Positions 1 through 5,557 of a DNA stretch of 7,595 nt are shown piece after piece. The stretch comes from Flavobacterium sp. UBA7680 (GTDB lineage Bacteria; Bacteroidota; Bacteroidia; Flavobacteriales; Flavobacteriaceae). The notes beneath the pieces were generated by a model. The model was not told where the DNA came from. It saw only the letters and a list, made by a program, of their open reading frames with translations, and searched no databases. The DNA lies in the NCBI RefSeq assembly GCF_002482975.1, contig NZ_DLHA01000049.1, positions 11,575 to 19,169 on the forward strand, given 5' to 3'. The position numbers and the translations under genes are program-made. The first letter of the stretch is position 1, and each line of letters opens with the position of its first letter.

Positions 1-4
1 GTGG

Positions 5-36
5 CAAATGTAAAAAATAATATATACCAAAAGCAA
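5..36 (-). promoter_or_regulatory. Candidate promoter pointing out of the left edge
   Basis: On the minus strand TACATTTG (12-5) followed by CCAC matches TAnnTTTG, with a TTG (36-34) upstream at a 21 bp spacer. It lies 21 bases beyond the aroB stop codon, so a gene downstream of aroB on the same strand may have its own promoter. The downstream gene is outside the window. Confidence 0.4.
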
Positions 37-56
37 TGCTTTTAATTAAAAAAAGT

Positions 57-1124
57 TTAAGATTTATAATCTTGAAACGCAGCTAGAATTAATTTATTTT
101 CAACGGATTGGTTAATTTTTATCTTCCCGATTCCTTCAATTAAAGCAAATTGGATCAATCCGTATTCATTTTTTTTGTCATGAATAAGCAATTCCAGAAT
201 AGGATCGATGTCATTTTCTTCAAATTTTATATCGTCATAAATTGCTTTTATAGCCGTTTTTATTTCAGAATATTCTGCGGAAGTAATTAAATCTTTATGA
301 AGAGAAATATAACTTTCTAAGATCATTCCCACAGCAATTGCTTCTCCGTGTAATAAAGTTGTTTTAGATTCACTTTCTAAAAAGTAACTTTCGATGGCAT
401 GACCAAGAGTATGACCGAAATTAAGTGCTTTACGGATATTTTTTTCTGTTGGGTCCTGAATTACGATTTCGTTTTTAATTTCAACCGAACGGTAGATTAA
501 TTGATCTAATGCATTGTAATCAATAGCGCCCAGATCAAGAAATTCTTTCCAGTAAGCCGCATCATAAATTAAACCGTGTTTTAGCATTTCTGCAAGCCCG
601 GAACGCATCTCGCTTTGTGGTAAAGTTTCAAGGTATTCTGTGTCAATCAAAACCATTTGAGGGACATTTATAACTCCAATCTGGTTTTTAAGATTCCCTA
701 AGTCAACTCCGGTTTTTCCTCCTACAGAAGCATCAACCATAGATAATAGAGTAGTAGGGATGTTTATAAAATCAACACCTCTTTTAAAGGTTGAAGCTAC
801 AAAACCGCCTAAATCTGTTACAACACCACCTCCAAGATTAATTATAAGTGATTTTCTGTCTGCACCAAGTTCTGTTAAAACATGCCAGATTTCAATACAA
901 GTCTCTATGTTTTTATTGGCTTCTCCAGCTTCAAACTCGATAATTTCAATATTTAAGTCTGTTTCAATTACAGGTAAAAGTTTTGGCAGGCAATACTCAT
1001 TCGTCTCTGTATCAACTATAATGAAGATATTTGAATATTTATTTTCTTTTAAATGTTTATTTAAAGCTTCGTATGCATACTGGTTAAAATGCACGAGATA
1101 ATTGTTCGCTTGAATGGATTGCAT
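57..1124 (-). CDS. aroB: 3-dehydroquinate synthase
   Basis: Cytoplasmic enzyme of the shikimate pathway that converts DAHP to 3-dehydroquinate using NAD+ and a divalent metal. Seen (355-residue numbering from the chosen start): the glycine-rich NAD-binding stretch GGGVVTDLGG (98-107), then IPTTLLSMVDASVGGKTGVD (123-142), typical of the family. The three expected metal ligands are present: Glu179 in SGLAEMLKHG, His242 in FGHTLGHAIE and His259 in LLHGEAIAVG. Length fits a normal monofunctional AroB and nothing is missing. Start choice: the frame stays open to an ATG at 1160 (367 residues), but the extra 12 residues look unrelated to the family, whereas MQSIQANNY from 1124 resembles a normal AroB N-terminus, and a weak GAAG lies just upstream. 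The gene follows the ligase-like gene on the same strand with no visible terminator between, so co-transcription is possible. Function is very secure; the exact start is less so. Confidence 0.96.
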   Translation of the reverse strand: MQSIQANNYLVHFNQYAYEALNKHLKENKYSNIFIIVDTETNEYCLPKLLPVIETDLNIEIIEFEAGEANKNIETCIEIWHVLTELGADRKSLIINLGGGVVTDLGGFVASTFKRGVDFINIPTTLLSMVDASVGGKTGVDLGNLKNQIGVINVPQMVLIDTEYLETLPQSEMRSGLAEMLKHGLIYDAAYWKEFLDLGAIDYNALDQLIYRSVEIKNEIVIQDPTEKNIRKALNFGHTLGHAIESYFLESESKTTLLHGEAIAVGMILESYISLHKDLITSAEYSEIKTAIKAIYDDIKFEENDIDPILELLIHDKKNEYGLIQFALIEGIGKIKINQSVENKLILAAFQDYKS

Positions 1125-1243
1125 AATTCTTCGGTTAATTGAAACCGCAAAATAAGGCATTTTTAACTAAAATATATTCAAATTTTAGCCCTAATTTGTT
1201 TAAAAACGAATCATTCTAAATTAATGTTTTAAAAGTACAGAAA

Positions 1244-3946
1244 CTATTTACAGGTCTTTAGTAATTGTTGTGCATCAGAATAGTTTTTGTTTTTTGATAT
1301 ATTTATATACTTACAGGCATTAGTTTTGTCATCTTCTTTTAAATAACAAATTGCCAGAAAATATTCTGTCTTTCCATCATTTAATCCCGGATACTTCAAA
1401 GCATTCAATAAATAATTAATTGCTTTTTTTGACTGTCCTACTTTTAAATAATAGAAACCAATATTTTGTGCTGCGTAAATGCTTTTTGGGTCAATTTTTA
1501 ATGCTTTTTGGTAAGAATCCAGAGCTTTATCCATTTCTTTCTGTTTTTCAAAATTTTGACCTTCTGTAATTATATCTGCAATCAAAAGATCGTTTTTTCG
1601 TTTTTTTAATGCTGTTTCATCTGCTTCCGCATTTTGCATCTTTGACATTAATTGTTTTGCTGCAGGATAATTTTTATCTTTTGATAAATTAAAATATTTG
1701 AGGGCATTAGTTTTATCATTTTCTCTTAAATAAGCAATACCTAAGAAAAACTCTGTTTTACCATCTTTTAAACCGGGATATTTTAGCGCTTCAAGTAAAG
1801 CGTTTATTGCTTTTTTATTTTGGCCTTGCTTCAAATAATTGAATCCTATATTTTGTGATATATAAACATTTTTAGGATCAATCTTTAAAGCTTTTTCATA
1901 GGATTGTAGAGCATTATTTAAATCAGATTTATTTTCAAAGTTTTGTCCTCCGGTTAGGTAACTCGTAATTAAGAGTTGATTTCTTTGCACAGTTAAAGCA
2001 CTATCCTGAGGGAATTTTTTCAATCCCTGATCAATAAACTTAAGTAAATTTTGATCATTATAACCCGAATATTTAAGCCCTCGGACTGCAAGATCCCATG
2101 TTTGAGGCATTGGTCTGTATTGCGAAAACAGGTTATGTTGTTTTACTATTTCAGTTGTATCTCTTTTTGATATAGCATATTTAAGTGCAGTATTAAATAT
2201 GTCATAATTTCTTGGACGCAGATAAAATGCCTGTTTAGCATAAACATAAGCACTATCAATATTGCCTTTATGCTTAGATATCACATGTTTGTAAAACTCA
2301 ATACGCCCAGAATATCCATTAATTTTATTTGCTTTTGAAAAACATTTTAAAGCTTTGTCGTATTGTTTTTCACGGACATAGTAGATTCCTGCGTATTCGT
2401 AAAATGATTCTGAGCTACTAAGCGTATTTGGATATGCAGGCATTTTTTTAACAACTTCATCTCCAGTAAGAAATCCTTTTAGATTCACATTTATATCGTC
2501 ACGAGCAATTAAGTACTCTAAATTTGATGATTTATAAATTACAAAAGCAGAATAACTTGTTAGTATTGATACTACAATTATAATTGGAGTAATAATTTTT
2601 AATGAAAATATTTTATTTGGTAAAGCAAATTGATTTATTTCAGAATTTGTTAAGCTCAAGGCCAAAATAAAACTGAAAAATATTGCCATTGTTGGCCTGT
2701 ACATAGGGAAATTAAAGAAAGAATCGATTCCGTATACTATTAAAAGTAATAGGGTTAATAGAGCAATTATTTGGGATTCTTTATCTTTTGGTTTTATTAT
2801 TTTTTTCAAATTTATAAAGAAAAGACAAATAAATATTGAAAGATAGATAAATCCATTTATTATTCCTGTTTCTGCTAAAATCTCCAGAAAATCATTGTGC
2901 GTATGTAAAGAAACCATGGAATCATTTGACGTAGTTCTTTCATATGGAATTGATTCAACCTGATAATTTCCTAAACCAATTCCTGTGAGTGGGGCTTTTT
3001 TGGTGATCTTTAATGCGTTACCCCAAAAAGCCAACCTTAGTTTTGAAGATTCATCGTTATTAATTTTACTGACCCTGTTTTCTAAAGAGGTAAATCTTCC
3101 TTTGTCTTTTGATTTTTCAAAAATTGAATTGGCAAATAATATGGCGGCCAGAATCGGAATTATCAAAAATAAAACTTTAGAAATTGATGCTCTTTTAAAT
3201 GAATATTCTTTTAAAAGGTAAATAATATATATTAAATAGATCAAAAACAAGTTAATAAACGGTGTTCTTGCTCCTGTTAAAAATACAACCGAAGTTACAG
3301 AGAATAGGATAAAAACTAAAAACCACTTTTTGTATGTTTTAAAATGAGTTATACCCAAGAGTAAAAAAGGGATTTTAATAGTTAGACTGGCTGCCAAAAT
3401 ATTTATATTTCCCGTATTTCCCTTCATCCCGTTTAATAAATCCATAATTGAGGCATGACGCGGAATAATAATAAAATGACAAAGCTGCTGCCAGGATTGA
3501 ATTAACGCACTGATACTTATAATCAATATAATTTTATAAAGGAGATGTAATTTATTTTTTAAAAGAATTGAAAGGTTTATAAATAAACTAAATATAATTA
3601 CTATTTCTGTAAACCTTGTAAATACTAATGAAGTATTTTTTGCTGCAAAATAGGATATAGCGCAAAAAAATAGGAATGTTAAATACAATTTAAAGATATA
3701 GTTTCTCTTTATAGAAGAAAAAGTATCTGTGGCTATTAATGAAAGATTGCAATAAAAATAAGCAGCAATAATTACGTTTAGTACTGAAAGATATAAAAAC
3801 TGTGGATTAATAATTTCTGCACTTTTAAAATAGGGTAGAAAGTCAATTATTAATAATGCTGATATAAAAAGAAGAACTATAAAATTAGGAATAGAGTATT
3901 TTCCTTTTACTTCACTTATAATACTATCAATTTGTTGAGTATTCAT
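1244..3946 (-). CDS. O-antigen ligase/polymerase-family membrane protein with C-terminal TPR repeats
   Basis: Predicted inner-membrane glycosyltransferase of the Wzy_C superfamily (WaaL O-antigen ligase, Wzy polymerase, PglL-type protein O-oligosaccharyltransferase), which transfer lipid-linked glycans in the periplasm. Seen: 900 residues with roughly 12-13 hydrophobic helices between about 20 and 470. FLTGARTPF (222-230) matches the conserved arginine region. A large hydrophilic loop (about 273-363) ends in SLHTHNDFLEILAETG (346-361), whose H-N-(9)-G spacing matches the ligase motif with its catalytic histidine; the last motif position is Asn rather than Gly/Thr/Tyr. From about 510 the protein is soluble and TPR-like (for example 515-542 and 561-584), ending in two near-identical copies of a 129-residue block. 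The tail probably binds protein partners or substrate, by inference. The ATG at 3946 is favoured by a TAATTTTG promoter element 18 bp upstream. The neighbours are not glycan genes, so donor and acceptor cannot be told. Family is confident; ligase versus polymerase versus protein glycosylase is open. Confidence 0.87.
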   Translation of the reverse strand: MNTQQIDSIISEVKGKYSIPNFIVLLFISALLIIDFLPYFKSAEIINPQFLYLSVLNVIIAAYFYCNLSLIATDTFSSIKRNYIFKLYLTFLFFCAISYFAAKNTSLVFTRFTEIVIIFSLFINLSILLKNKLHLLYKIILIISISALIQSWQQLCHFIIIPRHASIMDLLNGMKGNTGNINILAASLTIKIPFLLLGITHFKTYKKWFLVFILFSVTSVVFLTGARTPFINLFLIYLIYIIYLLKEYSFKRASISKVLFLIIPILAAILFANSIFEKSKDKGRFTSLENRVSKINNDESSKLRLAFWGNALKITKKAPLTGIGLGNYQVESIPYERTTSNDSMVSLHTHNDFLEILAETGIINGFIYLSIFICLFFINLKKIIKPKDKESQIIALLTLLLLIVYGIDSFFNFPMYRPTMAIFFSFILALSLTNSEINQFALPNKIFSLKIITPIIIVVSILTSYSAFVIYKSSNLEYLIARDDINVNLKGFLTGDEVVKKMPAYPNTLSSSESFYEYAGIYYVREKQYDKALKCFSKANKINGYSGRIEFYKHVISKHKGNIDSAYVYAKQAFYLRPRNYDIFNTALKYAISKRDTTEIVKQHNLFSQYRPMPQTWDLAVRGLKYSGYNDQNLLKFIDQGLKKFPQDSALTVQRNQLLITSYLTGGQNFENKSDLNNALQSYEKALKIDPKNVYISQNIGFNYLKQGQNKKAINALLEALKYPGLKDGKTEFFLGIAYLRENDKTNALKYFNLSKDKNYPAAKQLMSKMQNAEADETALKKRKNDLLIADIITEGQNFEKQKEMDKALDSYQKALKIDPKSIYAAQNIGFYYLKVGQSKKAINYLLNALKYPGLNDGKTEYFLAICYLKEDDKTNACKYINISKNKNYSDAQQLLKTCK
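1250..1588 (-). repeat. TPR tandem duplication, copy 2 (residues 787-899)
   Basis: Second copy of the 129-residue unit, reaching to one residue before the end of the protein. It runs from LLIADIITEGQNFE through ALDSYQKALKIDPK and LKYPGLNDGKTE to QQLLKTC. The join between the copies is a charged linker (about 771-786, rich in Lys, Glu and Asp). Divergence from copy 1 is spread along the unit and includes many conservative changes, which suggests an established duplication under selection rather than a recent or assembly-derived one. Confidence 0.85.
1637..1975 (-). repeat. TPR tandem duplication, copy 1 (residues 658-770)
   Basis: First copy of a coding tandem repeat inside the ligase-like gene. 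It runs from LLITSYLTGGQNFE to KQLMSKM and contains a canonical TPR-like stretch (ALQSYEKALKIDPK) followed by QNIGFNYLKQGQNKKAIN and LKYPGLKDGKTE. It aligns without gaps to residues 787-899 at a constant offset of 129 residues (387 bp), with about 73 of 113 positions identical by my hand count. Weaker similarity extends about nine residues further towards the N-terminus, so the period is a full 129-residue unit. Confidence 0.85.
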
Positions 3947-3963
3947 ACGTTTTCTTTTTTTTG

Positions 3964-3971
3964 CAAAATTA
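3964..3971 (-). promoter_or_regulatory. Bacteroidota -7 element for the ligase-like gene
   Basis: Read on the minus strand the sequence is TAATTTTG followed by C, matching TAnnTTTG. It ends 17 bases before the ATG at 3946, giving a leader of only about a dozen bases without a Shine-Dalgarno sequence. I could not find a TTG at the usual 17-23 bp upstream, so the call rests on the -7 box and its position. Confidence 0.45.
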
Positions 3972-4031
3972 CGTAAAAATCAAAGTAAAATCCTACTTTT
4001 TTAACAAGCAATATTTTTAAGAGGTTTAAAG

Positions 4032-4050
4032 ATATCAAAAAATATGATAT
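4032..4050. promoter_or_regulatory. Possible operator dyad upstream of the proline dehydrogenase promoter
   Basis: ATATCA and TGATAT form a 6 bp dyad around a 7 bp spacer, about 30-50 bp upstream of the proline dehydrogenase -7 element and within the divergent intergenic region. The position would suit a transcription factor site, and proline catabolism is commonly substrate-regulated. The arms are short and the region is very AT-rich, so chance is a real alternative. Confidence 0.2.
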
Positions 4051-4080
4051 GATTTAGTAAATAATATTCAAAACAGTCTA

Positions 4081-4088
4081 TATCTTTG
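4081..4088 (+). promoter_or_regulatory. Bacteroidota -7 element for proline dehydrogenase
   Basis: TATCTTTG followed by CAC matches TAnnTTTG and ends 17 bases before the ATG at 4106. The -33 element is poor: the nearest T-rich candidate (TTTAG, 4053-4057) is slightly too far away. A weak -33 would be compatible with activator dependence. The leader is short, A-rich and lacks a Shine-Dalgarno sequence. Confidence 0.55.
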
Positions 4089-4105
4089 CACAAAAACTAA
4101 ACTTA

Positions 4106-5275
4106 ATGGAAAAAATATTCGATAACACTCAGGTTGCTTTTTCACTTAAAAGTGATACAGAACTTGACAGGGCTTATTTTCTTTTTAAAATGATTGATAG
4201 TGAGCCTCTAGTACGTATTGGAACTGCTGTTACAAATTTTGCAATCAAAGCACATCTTCCGGTTGAAGGATTGATTCGTGCAACGGTTTTTGATCATTTT
4301 TGCGGAGGAGTAAACGAAGACGACTGTTTAACTGTAGTAGATAAAATGTTTACCAAAGGCGTTTCGTCTGTATTAGATTATTCAGTTGAAGGAAAAGAAG
4401 AAGAAGCACAGTTTGACGCTGCTTTAGAAATGACCTTAAAAACTATTGAATTTGCAAAAGAACGTTTGGCTATTCCCTTTGCAGTATTTAAACCAACAGG
4501 TTTAGGGCGTTTTGAATTGTATGAGAAATTAGGAGAAAAGCAAACTTTGACTCCGGCAGAGCAGGAAGAATGGAATAGAGTGGTAAACCGTTTTGATCAG
4601 GTTTGCAGTGAAGCTCACAAAAAAGATGTGGCATTATTGATTGATGGTGAAGAAAGCTGGATGCAGGATGCTGCTGATGAATTAGTTACCGATATGATGC
4701 GTAAATACAATAAAGAAAAAGCGATTGTGTTTAACACTTTACAAATGTACCGTTGGGATCGTTTGGATTATTTGAAAAAATTGCATGAAGTTGCTAAGGC
4801 CGAAGGTTTCTTTATTGGAATGAAATTGGTTCGTGGTGCTTACATGGAAAAAGAAAACAAGAGAGCAGAAGAAAAAGGATATGTTTCTCCAATTTGTGTT
4901 TCTAAAGAAGCGACTGATATTAATTACGATGCTGCTGTTCATTATATGTTAGAGCATTTAGAAACAATGGCCATTTTTGCAGGAACTCATAACGAATTGA
5001 GTTCTTATAAATTAATGGAAATGATGACTGAAAAAGGTATTGCCAAAAACGATAAAAGAATCTGGTTTGGACAATTATACGGTATGAGCGATAATATTAG
5101 TTACAACTTAGCTGAAAACGGTTATAATGTAGCGAAATATCTTCCGTTTGGACCAGTAAAAGATGTTATGCCGTACTTAATTCGTCGTGCTGAAGAAAAT
5201 ACTTCGGTTGCAGGGCAGACAAGCCGCGAATTATCTATGATTAAAGCAGAGCGTAAACGTAGAAAAGGGAAATAA
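4106..5275 (+). CDS. Proline dehydrogenase (monofunctional, FAD-dependent)
   Basis: Catalyses the first step of proline catabolism, oxidising proline to pyrroline-5-carboxylate and passing electrons through FAD to the membrane quinone pool. Seen in 389 residues: VLDYSVEG (89-96), FKPTGLGR (128-135), ALLIDGEESWMQ (176-187), FNTLQMYRWD (209-218), GMKLVRGAYMEKE (238-250), AGTHNELS (292-299) and the C-terminal signature PYLIRRAEEN (356-365), whose Tyr357, Arg360, Arg361 and Glu364 match the substrate-binding residues of the ProDH/PutA family. The order and spacing of motifs, with an insertion-like segment near 136-160, resemble mitochondrial-type ProDH rather than the PRODH domain of large PutA. 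No pyrroline-5-carboxylate dehydrogenase domain or gene is present, so the second step must be encoded elsewhere. The start fits the -7 element 17 bases upstream. The gene is monocistronic, ending at a strong terminator 38 bp after the stop. No transmembrane helix is visible; peripheral membrane association is likely by family. Confidence 0.95.
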   Translation: MEKIFDNTQVAFSLKSDTELDRAYFLFKMIDSEPLVRIGTAVTNFAIKAHLPVEGLIRATVFDHFCGGVNEDDCLTVVDKMFTKGVSSVLDYSVEGKEEEAQFDAALEMTLKTIEFAKERLAIPFAVFKPTGLGRFELYEKLGEKQTLTPAEQEEWNRVVNRFDQVCSEAHKKDVALLIDGEESWMQDAADELVTDMMRKYNKEKAIVFNTLQMYRWDRLDYLKKLHEVAKAEGFFIGMKLVRGAYMEKENKRAEEKGYVSPICVSKEATDINYDAAVHYMLEHLETMAIFAGTHNELSSYKLMEMMTEKGIAKNDKRIWFGQLYGMSDNISYNLAENGYNVAKYLPFGPVKDVMPYLIRRAEENTSVAGQTSRELSMIKAERKRRKGK

Positions 5276-5313
5276 TATTTTCAGTTTCCAGTCTCGGTTT
5301 ACATTTTATATAT

Positions 5314-5343
5314 AAAAAGCTCCAATTTTCATTGGAGCTTTTT
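5314..5343 (+). terminator. Intrinsic terminator of proline dehydrogenase
   Basis: Perfect 13 bp stem (AAAAAGCTCCAAT, 5314-5326; ATTGGAGCTTTTT, 5331-5343) with a TTTC loop, closing in a T run, 38 bp after the stop codon. The A run at the 5' side makes it usable on the minus strand too, so it could act as a back-up terminator for the convergent ABC transporter gene. Confidence 0.9.
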
Positions 5344-5362
5344 TATGCCTTAATTCTTTATA

Positions 5363-5467
5363 TAAACTGGACTAAAGTCCAGCTCTACAATATAATTTGT
5401 TCCTTCGCAACTATCAAAGAGCCTTTGGCTCGATCCATATTGTAGGGCTGGACTTTAGTCCAGTTTA
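5363..5467. repeat. 105 bp palindromic element (REP/BIME- or MITE-like)
   Basis: Two 31 bp arms (5363-5393 and 5437-5467) are inverted copies with a single T.G position (5384/5446), around a 43-base centre. Each arm also contains its own palindrome: CTGGACT-AA-AGTCCAG (5367-5382) and CTGGACT-TT-AGTCCAG (5448-5463). The centre holds a further hairpin, GAGCC-TTT-GGCTC (5419-5431), overlapping an alternative one, CAAAG-AGC-CTTTG (5415-5427). It has no T-tract of its own and encodes nothing. Its placement between two terminators of convergent genes is typical of dispersed extragenic palindromes. I have a vague recollection of similar sequences in other Flavobacterium genomes; only one copy is present here, so its repeat nature is an inference. 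Confidence 0.7.
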
Positions 5468-5483
5468 ATAAATAAAAATTTAG

Positions 5484-5523
5484 AAAAACAAACCCGACAG
5501 GTTTTAAAAACGTGTCGGGTTTG
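5484..5523 (-). terminator. Intrinsic terminator of the ABC transporter gene
   Basis: Read on the minus strand, an 11 bp perfect stem (CAAACCCGACA / TGTCGGGTTTG, plus-strand 5489-5499 and 5513-5523) is followed by TTTTT (5484-5488) and further T-rich sequence. The loop region GTTTTAAAAAC can extend the stem past a G-G mismatch. It lies 35 bp beyond the transporter stop codon. On the plus strand the hairpin is followed by GCATTATAAT, so it is directional for the minus-strand gene. Confidence 0.87.
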
Positions 5524-5557
5524 CATTATAATTTGGAATTTAAAAATTGAAAATTAT

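Noticed and set aside
29..43. Small hairpin AAAAGC-AAT-GCTTTT after aroB
   Set aside because: Only 6 bp with two G-C pairs and no immediate T run on the minus strand, so too weak to call as the aroB terminator; it also overlaps the candidate left-edge promoter.
760..1101. Plus-strand open frame of 113 codons
   Set aside because: It lies opposite the conserved NAD-binding region of aroB; the translation has no recognisable features and is explained as an antisense shadow.
1228..1240. Minus-strand TACTTTTA just after the ligase-like gene, as an aroB promoter
   Set aside because: The final G of TAnnTTTG is replaced by A and no TTG lies at suitable spacing; such matches are expected by chance in AT-rich DNA.
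1250..1975. Tandem repeat as a possible assembly artefact
   Set aside because: The copies differ at about a third of residues along their whole length while staying in frame, which is not what a duplicated-read artefact gives.
2985..3221. Plus-strand open frame of 78 codons
   Set aside because: Entirely antisense to the ligase-like membrane gene, with no promoter or family resemblance.
4739..4942. Minus-strand open frame of 67 codons
   Set aside because: Antisense to well-conserved proline dehydrogenase motifs; the Phe/Ser-rich product is typical of a shadow frame.
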